A DNA stretch of 64,000 nucleotides from Mycolicibacterium nivoides (GTDB lineage Bacteria > Actinomycetota > Actinomycetes > Mycobacteriales > Mycobacteriaceae), in contig NZ_CP034072.1 in assembly GCF_003855255.1 (NCBI RefSeq), positions 2,255,238-2,319,237 on the forward strand, given 5' to 3'. The position numbers and the translations under genes are program-made. Of the stretch, positions 36,521 to 46,061 are shown piece after piece; positions within the stretch are counted from its first letter, which is position 1; each line of letters begins with the position of its first letter. The notes under the pieces were generated by a model. It had not been told where the DNA came from, searched no databases, and saw only the letters and a list, made by a program, of their open reading frames with translations.

Positions 36521-38557
36521 TCAGCCGGAAGGACGGTCGCGCCGCGCCATCTCGGCGAGCATGGCGTTATAGGCCGCCAGATCGGCGTCGTCATCGCGGT
36601 CGGCGGCCCGGTCCAGCCGCTTGGCGGTGCGCTGATCGCTGCGCCGCCACTGGATGAGCAGTGCCAGCATCACGATGACCAGCGGGACTTCCCCGGCCGC
36701 CCAGGCGATGGCGCCGCCGAGGTGCTGGTCTCCGAGCAGGTCGGTGTGCCACGGCAGTAGCAGTGACCGGTAGAAGCTCTCGCCGAGCACGTTCTTCATG
36801 CCCATCAACACCACACCGAAGAACGCGTGCAGCGGCAGCGAGGCGAACACCATCCCGATCTTGACCAGGTGCGGGACGGGCCTCGGGGTCGGGTCCACGC
36901 CGATGACCACCCAATAGAACAGGTAGCCCGAGAGCAGGAAGTGCACGTTCATCAGGATGTGCGCGGCGTGGTTGCTGACCGCGGCGTCGAAGATGCCGCC
37001 GAAGTACAGGCCGTAGAACCCGGCCACGAACAGCACGGTCGCGACGATGGGATGGGTCAGGAATTGCGACACCCTGGAGTGCAACGCCGCCAGCAGCCAT
37101 TCTCTGGGGCCGGGTGGCGAGCCGCGACCCGCGGTCGGCAGCGCCCGCAGCGCCAGGGTCACCGGGGCGCCAAGCACCAGCAGCACCGGAACCAGCATGG
37201 ACAGCAGCATGTGGGCGATCATGTGCATGCTGAACATCGCCGGCATGTAGCGACCGAGCCCCGATGAGGTGGTGAACAGCAGGACGGCACAGCCGAGCAG
37301 CCAGGCGAACGTGCGGCCCACCGGCCAGGCGTCGCCGCGGCGGCGCAGCCGGTACACACCGGCCAGGTACACCACCGCACCGACGATGGCCGCGGTCCCG
37401 AACAACAGGTCGAATCGCCAGTCGAACAACACCCGAACGACCGTCGGCGGCCCAGCGAAGTCGTACCCGATCGCGACCTCGGTGGCGCTGGGGATCCTCG
37501 GCTCGGGCGGCGGCGGGGTGCGTCCCAGCCCGACGGCGATGCCGAACGTGGCGCCGAACAACGCGGCCTCCGTCAGCGCCAACCGGATCAACGGTCTGCG
37601 CGCACCGGCGTCGGCGGCCAGAGCGGTCAGGCTGACCCGACGCTGTCGCCAGCCCAGCACGCCGAGCAGGCTGAGGGCCACGAGCTTGGCCACCAGCAAC
37701 CACCCGTAGCTGGTGCGCACCAGATCGGCGGGTTGGATCCGCACCAGCGCGTTGAGCACACCGCTGATGGCCATCGCGATGAAGCACCACAGGGCCAGCG
37801 CCGAGAAGCGGCGTGCCGCCAGCGCGGTGGCCGGGCCGTCACCGCCGGACCCGGCAGCGGCCCGGATCGCGTGGGCCAACAACGCCAGCAGACCGCCGGC
37901 CCACAGCGCGGCGGCCACCAGGTGGACGAACAGGCTGTTGGTGGCCAGATCGTGGGCTCCGCCTGCCGACGAGTGCCCGGTCAGAACCAGCGGCATCAAC
38001 GTCACCAGTGACCCGGCCAGCAGCACCGGCGTCCACCCCCACCGCAGCACCGGGAGGCTGGCGATGGTGACAGCGGCCGCCAGGATCGCCGTCCACCGCC
38101 AGGCGACGGCGACATCGACCAGGCCGGCGGCCGACCACACGTCGACCGGTGCGAGATGGTCGAGCAACGGCTGCCCGGACACGTCGGAGACCGTCAGCGG
38201 AACCAGCAGCGCTGCGCACACCGTCCACACGCCTGAGGCCGCCGAGCCGAGCCGCAGCGCCCGGTAGCCGGCGACATCGAGCACGCCGTTGGTCTGGGGT
38301 GCTGCCAGGAACGCCGCGAACAGGAAAGACCCCACCGCGATGACGGCGGCGATCTCGCCGGCAGCCCGCACGAACGGCAGTCCGTAGGTGGTGACCGGGC
38401 CGGGATCAGGCAGGCCGGTGGCAGTCAAGGCGTCGGCCAGCGACAGCGCGCCGATGCCTGCGGCCACTGCCCCGGCCAACAGACCCACGCCGACCAGCAC
38501 AGGCCACACCACGCTGTTGCGCACGCTGGATGCGGCCACCTGGCCGGCAGAAGTCAT
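36521..38557 (-). CDS. CopD-CtaG fusion, copper transport / cytochrome c oxidase assembly membrane protein
   Basis: 678 residues with about 14 membrane helices. The N-terminal half (to about residue 310) resembles the CopD copper-import domain. The C-terminal half is a caa3-type CtaG domain with His-rich helices, including the Met-His-Met-x-x-His cluster and a His-Ile-x-x-Asn-x-His segment, likely copper ligands. Such fusions are thought to deliver copper for CuA/CuB of the aa3 oxidase. ATG 38557 is chosen over an upstream start that would add 16 residues. The gene faces away from ctaJ by 12 kb but serves the same respiratory branch. Confidence 0.82.
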   Translation of the reverse strand: MTSAGQVAASSVRNSVVWPVLVGVGLLAGAVAAGIGALSLADALTATGLPDPGPVTTYGLPFVRAAGEIAAVIAVGSFLFAAFLAAPQTNGVLDVAGYRALRLGSAASGVWTVCAALLVPLTVSDVSGQPLLDHLAPVDVWSAAGLVDVAVAWRWTAILAAAVTIASLPVLRWGWTPVLLAGSLVTLMPLVLTGHSSAGGAHDLATNSLFVHLVAAALWAGGLLALLAHAIRAAAGSGGDGPATALAARRFSALALWCFIAMAISGVLNALVRIQPADLVRTSYGWLLVAKLVALSLLGVLGWRQRRVSLTALAADAGARRPLIRLALTEAALFGATFGIAVGLGRTPPPPEPRIPSATEVAIGYDFAGPPTVVRVLFDWRFDLLFGTAAIVGAVVYLAGVYRLRRRGDAWPVGRTFAWLLGCAVLLFTTSSGLGRYMPAMFSMHMIAHMLLSMLVPVLLVLGAPVTLALRALPTAGRGSPPGPREWLLAALHSRVSQFLTHPIVATVLFVAGFYGLYFGGIFDAAVSNHAAHILMNVHFLLSGYLFYWVVIGVDPTPRPVPHLVKIGMVFASLPLHAFFGVVLMGMKNVLGESFYRSLLLPWHTDLLGDQHLGGAIAWAAGEVPLVIVMLALLIQWRRSDQRTAKRLDRAADRDDDADLAAYNAMLAEMARRDRPSG

Positions 38558-38631
38558 GGTGCAAGGGTATGGCGTGGGCTCCACCACACCCCGGGCGCCG
38601 GACAAATCCGGGTGGGCAGCCCGGCCGTCGC

Positions 38632-41007
38632 CTAGCCCTGTAGGAATCTCTGGGCGCGACGCTGCTGCTCCCGGACGTAGAACTGCTCACGCGCGATCTC
38701 GTCGACCTTGTCCATGTCGGCGACGATCCCGCGCAGTTCGTCGCGGAAGGCGTTGCGGCGCTCCTGCAGACTCGGGTCGCTCACCAGCAGGTTCTGATCG
38801 GCCGCCACCTGACGCGCGGTGGCGAACAGCAACGCCGAAACCGACTCGTTGCTGCCCACGCGGCCCTGCGCGACGTACTGGCGCCCCACACCGAGCGCCC
38901 GTTTGGTCAGGTCCCGCTCCCCGATCTCCGCCGGTGCATCGCGCAGCACATCGGCGACGATCGCGTACGCCTCGAAGAACGGCCGCAGCATCGCGCCCAC
39001 CAACAACGGTCGCTTGCCGCGCAACATCTGATAGATCTCGTCGCCTCCCGCCGAGACCTTCGCTTCCCAGCCGCCTGCCGCCTGACCTTCCGGCGTGCGG
39101 TCGTACCACGACATCTCTTCGGCGACGTTGTCGCGGAAGGCCGCCGAATCGGCGAAATAGAAATCGAACTTGAGCAGGTCACGCAGCCGCATCACCTGGT
39201 CCCAGAACGACTGCAACGGGTCTTCGGCGACACGGGCGGCATAGGCCAGGGCCAACTCGACGATCGAGGTCTCCTGGAAGGCGTGGATCAGCGAATTGCG
39301 GTAGAACGCCGCTTCCAGTTCATCCTCGGGGGCAATCCGCCACACCGGTTCGCGCCCACTGTCGACCAACGTCACCGGGTGACCGCCGGAGAGAGCGTCG
39401 ACGGCCGAGCGCACTCCCTCTGCAGTCCGCAGCCGCAGTGCACTGTTGGTCATCGGGGTGTTCTTGCGTTCCAGGTAATCCAGTGAGTCCTGCAGCGTGT
39501 GGTGCAGCTGATCGAGGGTCAGGGCGACCCCTCGGGCGCCCAGCAGCAGCGCCGAGACCAGGTTGGTCGCGCTGACCGGGGTGACCCGCAGAATCCGCCA
39601 GGCCACCTCGAACGCCATCTTCTGCATCGCCAGGCGTTTGGCCGCCTCGTCGTGGGCCATGTCGCCGCCCGGCTCACCGAGGTGCTCACGCATCGAAACC
39701 GCTTCGGGGAAGCGGACATAGATCTTGCCGTAGTTGCGTTCGCCCTGCGCCTTGATGAAGTTGTACAGCCAGCTCAGGCCCTCGGGCGTCTTCTCGCCGC
39801 CGCGGGCGTACGCGGCGTACTCGGCGGTCTCGTGCAGCTGGTCGAAACTGATCGACACCGGCTGCAGCAGGATGTCCTCACTGCGGCCGTCGAGGTAGGC
39901 ATTGGCGACATAGGCGAGCAGACCGAGCTTGGGCGGCAACATCTTTCCGGTCCGTGACCGGGTGCCCTCGATGGACCAGTTCAGGTTGAACCGCTTCTCC
40001 ACGATGTAGCCGACGTACTGGCGCAGCACGTACTTGTACAGCGGGTCATCGAGTTTGCGCCGCAGGAAGATGACGCCGGAATGCCGGAACAGCGGACCCA
40101 TCAGGCCGAACGACAGGTTGATCCCGGCGAATGTGTACACCGGCGGCAGCCGGTTCTCCTGCATGGCCACCGGGACGATCACCCCGTCGAGATACGAACG
40201 GTGGGAGAACAGCAGCACCGCCGGATGTTGTTCCAGGGCATGGCGCATCGACTCGATCTCGGAGCGGTCGTAGTCGATGCGCGGATCGAATCCGCGGCTG
40301 AAGATGGCCCGGCCCAAAGTTGGGATCAGGTCCACCGAGAACCGGCTCCACCCGGTGGAGAGCTCGTCGAGCATCTCCCCGGCCTTCTCCACCGTCGCGC
40401 CGGGAATCTGTTCCAGGCCTTGACGGAAACGTGCGGAGTCGAGCATCTCCGGCTTGACCAGCCGCGGCGACTTGTACTCGGGGCCGAGCAGGCGAAGCTC
40501 CACCCGCTCGATCGCCAGCGCCGCCCGCCGAAGGACGAATCGTGCGAATTCCCTTGGGTTTTCCGCGACCGTGGTCTCGCTCCACTGCTTACGCAGCTCC
40601 GATACCTTGGCCGGCTCACCGGCGACGACCCGGGCCCGCGTCGGGTTCTTGCGCAGGATGCGCCGCTGCAGGATTTCCGGCGGCCGGTAGGTGTCGCGGC
40701 CCGAGATCAACCCGACCACTTTCAACCGGGTGGGCAACCCGGCGGGCACCCAGAACACCCGGACCGGGACCACCAGCCGGTCCTCGTCCGATTCCAACTC
40801 CTCGACCAGCCGGGCCACCACCCCGGGCGCGGGCTCGTCGGTGGCCGGCAGCTGCAGGACCTCGACGGTCGAGTCGGGGTGTTCGCGCCGCTGCGTCTTG
40901 AGCCAGTCGTTGAGCAGTTCCAGTTCGGCCGGCGACGACACCGATGCCAGCACCAGTGCATCGTCGGTGGTGCTGAAGCTGGGGAAATCGTCGAGCCCCG
41001 CGGTCAC
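38632..41007 (-). CDS. plsB: Glycerol-3-phosphate 1-O-acyltransferase PlsB
   Basis: 791 residues, the large membrane-associated PlsB class. The catalytic His-x4-Asp motif is His269-Arg-Ser-Tyr-Leu-Asp274. Downstream block Glu-Gly-Thr-Arg-Ser-Arg-Thr-Gly-Lys binds glycerol 3-phosphate. It transfers an acyl group to position 1 of glycerol 3-phosphate, the first step to phospholipids and triacylglycerol. It corresponds to PlsB2 (Rv2482c). The GTG start overlaps the plsC stop by 4 nt, so PlsB and PlsC, consecutive enzymes, are translationally coupled. Confidence 0.95.
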   Translation of the reverse strand: MTAGLDDFPSFSTTDDALVLASVSSPAELELLNDWLKTQRREHPDSTVEVLQLPATDEPAPGVVARLVEELESDEDRLVVPVRVFWVPAGLPTRLKVVGLISGRDTYRPPEILQRRILRKNPTRARVVAGEPAKVSELRKQWSETTVAENPREFARFVLRRAALAIERVELRLLGPEYKSPRLVKPEMLDSARFRQGLEQIPGATVEKAGEMLDELSTGWSRFSVDLIPTLGRAIFSRGFDPRIDYDRSEIESMRHALEQHPAVLLFSHRSYLDGVIVPVAMQENRLPPVYTFAGINLSFGLMGPLFRHSGVIFLRRKLDDPLYKYVLRQYVGYIVEKRFNLNWSIEGTRSRTGKMLPPKLGLLAYVANAYLDGRSEDILLQPVSISFDQLHETAEYAAYARGGEKTPEGLSWLYNFIKAQGERNYGKIYVRFPEAVSMREHLGEPGGDMAHDEAAKRLAMQKMAFEVAWRILRVTPVSATNLVSALLLGARGVALTLDQLHHTLQDSLDYLERKNTPMTNSALRLRTAEGVRSAVDALSGGHPVTLVDSGREPVWRIAPEDELEAAFYRNSLIHAFQETSIVELALAYAARVAEDPLQSFWDQVMRLRDLLKFDFYFADSAAFRDNVAEEMSWYDRTPEGQAAGGWEAKVSAGGDEIYQMLRGKRPLLVGAMLRPFFEAYAIVADVLRDAPAEIGERDLTKRALGVGRQYVAQGRVGSNESVSALLFATARQVAADQNLLVSDPSLQERRNAFRDELRGIVADMDKVDEIAREQFYVREQQRRAQRFLQG

Positions 41008-42629
41008 GGTCGACCCTTGGAGGTCGATCGCGACGACGAGGTATCCGGTTTGGGCGCAGCCTTTTTCGCGGGCGCCTTCTTCGCCGGTGCCTTCTTGGCG
41101 GCCCGGCGCGGTGCGGCCTTCTTGGCCGGGGTGGCGCGGGCGTAGACGTCGAACACCGGCAATTCGTCCTCCGGCCAGGATTTCAGTGTGTCGAGGTAGA
41201 TCTGACGGACCTCGGCGATGCGGTCGGACAGGTTGTCGACGGTCCAGTCCTCAACCGATATCGGCGGGTACACCGCGACATCCACCTTGCCGGGGTTGAA
41301 CGTGCTGGAATCGCGGGCAGCGATCACCTCGGCGTTGCGGATCACGATCGGGACGATCGGAATACCCGCAGCCATGGCGATGCGGAACGGGCCCTTTTTG
41401 AACGGGCCGACCTCAGTGGTGTCGAGCCGGGTGCCCTCGGGGGCAATCAGGATCGACAAGCCTTTGCGGGCAAGCTCTTCGATCCTGTGCAGGCTTTCGA
41501 CGGCCTTCTCCGGATCGTCGCGATCGATGAACGCCGCGTCCATCACCTTGCCCAGTGGTCCCATCAGCGGGTTCTTCTCGAGCTCCTTTTTCCCGACGCC
41601 GGTGAAGTCCACCCCGACCAGCCGGCCCGCGATCATCGGGTCGGCCTGGTTGCGGTGATTGAAGATGAACACCGCGGGGCGCTGCGCGGTCAGGTTCTCC
41701 TCGCCGAGGATGTTGAGCTCGATGCCCGTGGTGAGCATCAGCAGCTTGCTCCAGTTCGACGTGAAGAAGTTGACCCCGGTGCGCTTGTTGCGGGTGAGCA
41801 GCCCGAGTCCGATCGCGCCGGCGGCGACGGTCGGAATGGTGGCCAGACTGGCGAGCGTGCGTAGTTGCGCGACGGGGCTGCTGCCACTGCGGCTGCTGAA
41901 CTTCAGGACGGGCCAGCCACGTTTGGCGGCCACGGCGGCCAGCTTGCCTGCCGGATTGGTCGGCCGCGGATTGCCCACCAGGTACATCAGGGCGACGTCC
42001 TCGTCACCATCGGCGTAGAAGTAACTCTTGGTCAGGTCCACCCCGTTGGCCGCCGAGAAGTTCTGCACCGCACGGGCTTTGCCGGGACCCCAGATGACCG
42101 GCCTCATCACCTCCCCGGTGATCAGGCCGTCCTCGTCGGTCTCGAACTTGTTGCAGAGCACGTTGTCGATGCCGAGAAAGCGCGCCACCGGCTCCACCTG
42201 AACCGTCAGCGCAGAAGAACTCAGCACCACGGTGTGGCCACGGGCCATGTGGGCGCGCACCATCGCGCGCATCTCCGGATACATGCGGCCCTTCACGTGC
42301 TGGACGAACAGCCGCTCGCCCAGCTCGTCGAGGTCGCTGAGCGAGTTGCCGTTCAGCATCCGGGCGCCCTTGCCGATCAGGTCCTCGAACTCTGAGCGCC
42401 CCAGCTGGTGATTGAGCCCCGCCTGCACCATCCCGATGAACTCGCCGATGCTCATCTGACCGCGACGCAATCGATCCTGCGTCATCAGCACGCCCGTGAA
42501 CCCGGCTACCAGTGTCCCGTCGAGGTCGAAGAAGGCCCCGATCTCCGGGCCTTCCGGACTCGCCTCGATCTCAGCCAGCGACCCCGGCAGCCTCTGCTTG
42601 GATTTGCCTGTCTGCCCTGGTGACGTCAC
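41004..42629 (-). CDS. plsC: Bifunctional HAD-IB phosphatase / 1-acylglycerol-3-phosphate acyltransferase PlsC
   Basis: 541 residues in two domains. Residues 30-240 form a HAD-IB hydrolase (Phe-Phe-Asp35-Leu-Asp37-Gly-Thr, later Asp-Gly-Asp-Glu-Asp). Residues 290-500 form a PlsC acyltransferase with Asn-His325-x4-Asp330 and Pro-Glu-Gly-Thr-Arg. This predicts lysophosphatidate acylation plus a phosphatase step, SerB-like by fold, possibly on phosphatidate. The last 45 residues are a Lys/Ala/Pro-rich tail with repeated Lys-Lys-Ala-Pro-Ala units, resembling mycobacterial histone-like tails. GTG start overlaps the WS/DGAT stop by 4 nt. Confidence 0.93.
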   Translation of the reverse strand: MTSPGQTGKSKQRLPGSLAEIEASPEGPEIGAFFDLDGTLVAGFTGVLMTQDRLRRGQMSIGEFIGMVQAGLNHQLGRSEFEDLIGKGARMLNGNSLSDLDELGERLFVQHVKGRMYPEMRAMVRAHMARGHTVVLSSSALTVQVEPVARFLGIDNVLCNKFETDEDGLITGEVMRPVIWGPGKARAVQNFSAANGVDLTKSYFYADGDEDVALMYLVGNPRPTNPAGKLAAVAAKRGWPVLKFSSRSGSSPVAQLRTLASLATIPTVAAGAIGLGLLTRNKRTGVNFFTSNWSKLLMLTTGIELNILGEENLTAQRPAVFIFNHRNQADPMIAGRLVGVDFTGVGKKELEKNPLMGPLGKVMDAAFIDRDDPEKAVESLHRIEELARKGLSILIAPEGTRLDTTEVGPFKKGPFRIAMAAGIPIVPIVIRNAEVIAARDSSTFNPGKVDVAVYPPISVEDWTVDNLSDRIAEVRQIYLDTLKSWPEDELPVFDVYARATPAKKAAPRRAAKKAPAKKAPAKKAAPKPDTSSSRSTSKGRP

Positions 42630-44113
42630 TGTGCGGCGCTCCCGTTCGACGACGCGTTTTCAGCCTCTGGTGGCACCGTGGCCGCGAAGGTGACCGGTTC
42701 GGCGCGCCCGTCGCCCCCGAGCGCGAGCACCTCGTTGAAGCCGTCGAGCAGGCACTGCGCGAACAGGGCCTCGTCGGTGATCGCCGCGCGGTCGTAGCGC
42801 GTGGTCACGGTGAAGTACCCCGATCGCGAGATCAGCACCGCCATGATCGCGACACCGGGCAGCGGGCCAATTCCGTAGTGCCGCAAGATCTTCGCTCCGG
42901 CGATGAACGTGTCGCCGGCATACATCGCGACGTTGCTGGCCTGCACGTCGGAGTTCACCACCGAGCCGGCGACCGACTCCAGGATGTTGTCCGGTAGCAG
43001 ACTCAGAACCGGAGCGATGGCGCCCACGATGTCGATCGCACGTTCTTCACGCTTGGTGGTCATCTGGGCCCGAACGGCTCTGATCCGTAGCTCCGGATCG
43101 GCGATGCCGACCGGGGCGGCCAGATTGACTCCCGCGAATCGGTTGCCACCGGCCGGGTCATCCTCGGAACGCAGGTTGACCGGCACCGCCATCGGCAAGT
43201 CCTCGATCGGGACTCCCATCGCCTCGTGGTAGAGCCGCAGCGCGCCGCACAGGCCAGCCAGGTAGGCGTCGTTGATCGAACCACCGGCGGCCTTGGCGGC
43301 ACTCCGCAGGTCACCGAATGGGATGTCGATCGCCTCGGTCCGCGAGGACAAGCTGCGCCGACGCAGCAGCGGCGACCGTTCGGCCGCAGGCCGATTCACC
43401 CGGGCTCCCGACATCGCGTACTCGACGACTCCGCTGACCGCCGATACCGGGTCCCGCACCGTCCGGTTGGCGGCGCGCGCGGCCCCGCCGATCAGGCCGA
43501 GCACACCACCGGCGATCTTGCCGGGAAGCCGCCCGAGCCCTTCCCGCATGAGATCGTTGGGCGACAGGTCCTGAGGAATGGGCAACGGCGCCATCTGCCG
43601 AGGCTCGGGGTCGCGTTCCAAGTCGTAGATGTTGGCGAACATCTCGATGGCGCCCACCCCGTCGGTCACCGCATGACTGAGGTGCAGGATCGTGGCTGCG
43701 CGCCCGCCTTCGAGCCCTTCGACCAGCGTCGCACTCCACAGCGGGCGCGTGATGTCCATCGGTGTCTGCAGCGCGATCTCGGCCAGGTCGAACAAGTCCC
43801 GGAGTGTGCCCGGGGAAGGCACTCTCATGCGCCGGACATGGAAGTCGAGGTTGAAGTCAGGATCGACCACCCACCGGGGCGACGCCGTCGGCAGCGTCGG
43901 CATGACGACCTTCTGCCGCAGCCGTAGGACATTGCGGGACGCGTTGTCGAACCGGGTGCGGAACCGCTCCCAATCTGGGGTGGTGTCGAGGATTTCGAGG
44001 CCGACGATGCCCGATCGCGTCCGGGGATTCGCCTCGCCGCGATGCAGCAGCTGGTCCACTGCACCCAGTTTCTCGGGCAGTCCGGCCGCGTCCACCTCCG
44101 GCACGTCGCTCAT
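42626..44113 (-). CDS. WS/DGAT-family O-acyltransferase (triacylglycerol synthase-like, Rv2484c-like)
   Basis: 495 residues with the wax ester synthase/diacylglycerol acyltransferase layout. The catalytic motif, usually His-His-x-x-x-Asp-Gly, reads Ser146-His147-Ala-Val-Thr-Asp151-Gly, so the second His and Asp are kept but the first is Ser. The C-terminal DUF1298 domain contains the Asn-Val-x-x-Pro-like region. Together with coupled plsC and plsB it forms a path from glycerol 3-phosphate towards triacylglycerol. ATG 44113 has GGAGAGGG upstream. It heads the operon. Confidence 0.88.
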   Translation of the reverse strand: MSDVPEVDAAGLPEKLGAVDQLLHRGEANPRTRSGIVGLEILDTTPDWERFRTRFDNASRNVLRLRQKVVMPTLPTASPRWVVDPDFNLDFHVRRMRVPSPGTLRDLFDLAEIALQTPMDITRPLWSATLVEGLEGGRAATILHLSHAVTDGVGAIEMFANIYDLERDPEPRQMAPLPIPQDLSPNDLMREGLGRLPGKIAGGVLGLIGGAARAANRTVRDPVSAVSGVVEYAMSGARVNRPAAERSPLLRRRSLSSRTEAIDIPFGDLRSAAKAAGGSINDAYLAGLCGALRLYHEAMGVPIEDLPMAVPVNLRSEDDPAGGNRFAGVNLAAPVGIADPELRIRAVRAQMTTKREERAIDIVGAIAPVLSLLPDNILESVAGSVVNSDVQASNVAMYAGDTFIAGAKILRHYGIGPLPGVAIMAVLISRSGYFTVTTRYDRAAITDEALFAQCLLDGFNEVLALGGDGRAEPVTFAATVPPEAENASSNGSAAQ

Positions 44114-44221
44114 AGCGTGGTCCCTCTCCCCTCCCCTGGCCACCAAGTGCAGCGTCCACGCTAGTCCGCCTCCGGCTCCGCGGGAGGGCTTTGCCGGTCG
44201 TCCGTCGCGCGTCACCGCCCT

Positions 44222-44679
44222 TCACGCCGAGGTACGAGTTTCGCCGATCGGCGGGAGGTGTTTGTCCGGTAGGTCGCGAAACGAGGCGGCCGCCAAAATC
44301 CGTTTCTGCTGACCGTTCTTAGTCGGCGTGATCCGGAGATTGACGGAGACGCCGTGATCGGTGGGCCGGATGTAGTAGCACTCGTCGGTGTCCGGACAGT
44401 AGATGAAGATGACGTCGATCGCGTCCTTGTCGATGGGCGTGCTGTGCGCGCCGTGGCGATCGGCCCAGGTGGACCGGAGGTTGAGTTTGACCGCTCCCGC
44501 TCGTGCCGACCGGTGTACTTCACCTGAATGCGGTGAAAGGTGCCTGCCGCGTACGCCACAAGGTCGAACGGCGCATGCTCGGTCGCGGGGAACAGCACGT
44601 AAAAACCCTTGCCTACCAGGTCGGCATGCGCTTTGGCGACGCCGAGGTCGCCTTTGTCTTTGGTGTGATGTCGACCCAC
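44222..44679 (-). pseudogene. Frameshifted PD-(D/E)XK nuclease (group I intron endonuclease-like, PDDEXK_5)
   Basis: From GTG 44679 the frame gives Lys-Gly-Asp-x-Gly-x-Ala, Phe-Asp39-Leu and Ile-Gln-Val-Lys54, the core of PDDEXK_5 nucleases. After about residue 58 (near 44505) this frame turns into low-complexity Ser/Thr/Pro text. Another frame, reached by a one-base slip, continues as a plausible family C-terminus with Trp-Ala-Asp-Arg-His-Gly, Asp-Val-Ile-Phe-Ile-Tyr-Cys-Pro and a TGA at 44222. A one-base deletion (or sequencing error) therefore broke the gene. It lies about 100 bp from tRNA-Arg. Confidence 0.75.
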
Positions 44680-44779
44680 TGACCCGCTCGTTTCATCGGT
44701 CGCGGTTCGAGCAGCCCACGTGCTGCATATCCGTTTCGGCAACGACACCGACGCGGTGTAAATTGTGGTGGTCCGACTT

Positions 44780-44855
44780 GCCCCCGTGGCGCAACGGATA
44801 GCGCATCCGGTTTCTACCCGGTCGGTTGCAGGTTCGAATCCTGTCGGGGGTGCCA
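44780..44855 (+). tRNA. tRNA-Arg (anticodon UCU)
   Basis: A full cloverleaf can be drawn. The acceptor stem GCCCCCG (44780-44786) pairs with CGGGGGT (44845-44851, first pair G-U). The anticodon arm CCGG-TTTCTAC-CCGG has anticodon TCT. The T arm contains GGTTCGAATCC. The discriminator is G44852, followed by an encoded CCA at 44853-44855. Spurious ORFs over this tRNA on the minus strand give the familiar false protein found at many Arg tRNAs. Confidence 0.95.
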
Positions 44856-45014
44856 TGTCTCGTTCGTTTGACGTGTGCTTCTCGTTCTTGAGCGCACCGT
44901 ACCCCGCACATCCGACAACTCCATGTCGGTCGACTGCTCGCTCAATACGAGGGTGAGCCTGAATCTCACGTCGCTCGTCTGATTAACGCGCTAGCCAGCA
45001 GGCTCGTTTCGACG

Positions 45015-45430
45015 TTAGCCTCGCCGGCGTTCCCGTTCGGCGAAAGCGTCAAGCGCAGCAAGAACTTCAGATGACCGCCCCACTCGGTTGTGCGGTCCAT
45101 TGGAGCTCTTGCGCCAAGAGCACAGCGCTCACAGGGCGGCGGGTCAGCAAATCGGCGACCTTCCACACCGCGGAATCGGGCCGTGCGGCGATTACGTCGT
45201 TCCACTTTCCCGGATATCGCGCAGATCGGTGACTATTTGTCGCCCGTTGGCGATAGCCAGAACGGTAGCTTCCGGGAAGCGCTCAACGAACGGCGCTGCG
45301 TCCCCCGTCGCGGTAGCTCGTCAGCGCCGCGAAGTTTGCGCCGGTGTCGGCCAGCAGTCCGGCGGAGACCGGAAGCGTGACCTGACCGTTTACTCGGCGC
45401 ATATGCCCGAGAACCACTCTCCATCTGTAT
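45015..45430 (-). pseudogene. 3' remnant of a Fic-family gene with several frameshifts
   Basis: Read in successive frames on the minus strand, the pieces fit the C-terminal half of an actinobacterial Fic protein. They are Thr-Leu-Pro-Val-Ser-Ala-Gly-Leu-Leu-Ala-Asp (to about 45307), Ala-Ile-Ala-Asn-Gly-Arg-Gln-Ile-Val (to about 45206), Ser-Ala-Val-Trp-Lys-Val-Ala-Asp-Leu-Leu-Thr-Arg-Arg-Pro-Val (to about 45105) and Val-Leu-Ala-Ala-Leu-Asp-Ala-Phe-Ala-Glu-Arg, with TAA at 45015. One break is an expanded run of five G (45302-45306). The catalytic Fic motif and N-terminus are absent and the remnant stops next to the IS-like repeat. Confidence 0.7.
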
Positions 45431-45433
45431 GAC

Positions 45434-45475
45434 GTCGGCTGATTGTTGACACCTGTGTCGGTTGATCCTTGACAC
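45434..45475. mobile_element. Solitary IS21-like terminal repeat pair
   Basis: GTCGGCTGATTGTTGACAC (45434-45452) and GTCGGTTGATCCTTGACAC (45457-45475) are 19-bp direct repeats with three differences, separated by CTGT (23-bp period). Tandem terminal repeats of this kind are typical of IS21-family ends. No transposase gene is adjacent. The repeats directly abut the truncated end of the Fic remnant, so an insertion probably cut that gene and most of the element was later lost. Confidence 0.5.
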
Positions 45476-45560
45476 GGCGCGGGGCAGAAATTCCATCGGC
45501 GGACGATTGGCGTGCGTTAATGTCCTGTTTGTCCTGGTAAGCCGACAGTTCGGAGCTGAC

Positions 45561-46049
45561 ATGAGCACGTATCGGACGATTGTGGTCGGGACCGACGGGT
45601 CCGACTCGTCGTTACGTGCGGTCGACCGCGCCGCCATGGTCGCCGCGCAGGAGAACGCGAAGCTCATCGTCGCGAGTGCTCATCAACCCGTGGCCGAAAA
45701 GGGCGGCTGGTCGCGACCGCCGTCGCCCGATCATGTGGTCGATACCCGTGCGGAGGACAGCCTCAAGAGCGAGGGCTACCGGATGCACGGCGCCGCCCCG
45801 GTCTACGAGATCCTCCAGGTGGCGCGCGACCGGGCCAAGGCCGCCGGCGCCTCGGACATCGTCGAGCGGGCGGTCGAAGGTGCCCCGGTCGACGCCCTGG
45901 TGAAACTCGCCAAAGAGGTCGATGCGGATCTGATCGTCGTCGGCGACATCGGCCTGGACTCCGTCGCCGGCCGCCTGTTGGGCTCGGTGCCCGCCACCAT
46001 CGCCCGCCGGGTCAAGATCGACATCCTCATCGTCCACACCGCGGTCTGA
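45561..46049 (+). CDS. Universal stress protein (UspA family), ATP-binding type
   Basis: 162 residues, a single Usp domain. The N-terminus has Val-Val-Gly-Thr-Asp-Gly-Ser. The ATP loop is complete: Gly128-x2-Gly131-x9-Gly141-Ser, so it belongs to the nucleotide-binding (MJ0577-like) subgroup. These proteins are induced by stress or growth arrest, and some mycobacterial members bind ATP or cAMP. I find no DosR box upstream. The start is ATG 45561, after a weak GGAG. It converges with the metallo-hydrolase gene, with only 12 nt between the stops. Confidence 0.88.
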   Translation: MSTYRTIVVGTDGSDSSLRAVDRAAMVAAQENAKLIVASAHQPVAEKGGWSRPPSPDHVVDTRAEDSLKSEGYRMHGAAPVYEILQVARDRAKAAGASDIVERAVEGAPVDALVKLAKEVDADLIVVGDIGLDSVAGRLLGSVPATIARRVKIDILIVHTAV

Positions 46050-46061
46050 GACGCTCGCGGT

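Larger units (their letters stand above)
44856..45560. other. Decayed region between tRNA-Arg and the universal stress protein gene
   Basis: No intact gene is present. 44856-45014 shows nothing recognisable. 45015-45430 (minus) is a broken Fic gene and 45434-45475 a tandem repeat like an IS21-family terminus. The rest (45476-45560) is the leader of the stress-protein gene. The tRNA end, broken genes and solo IS end mark an old integration site. Confidence 0.6.

Noticed and set aside
41040..41110. Lys-Ala-Pro repeat at the end of plsC as an assembly artefact
   Set aside because: The frame stays open through the repeat, and such tails are common in mycobacterial proteins.
44693..44911. Minus-strand ORFs over the tRNA that give a protein-like sequence
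   Set aside because: They are translations of the antisense of tRNA-Arg, a well-known false annotation; the cloverleaf is perfect.
44222..45475. Prophage or complete genomic island at tRNA-Arg
   Set aside because: There is no integrase, phage structural gene or repeated tRNA 3' end in view, only gene remnants and a solo IS-like end.
45480..45560. DosR-type box upstream of the universal stress protein gene
   Set aside because: No sequence close to the DosR 20-bp consensus is present.
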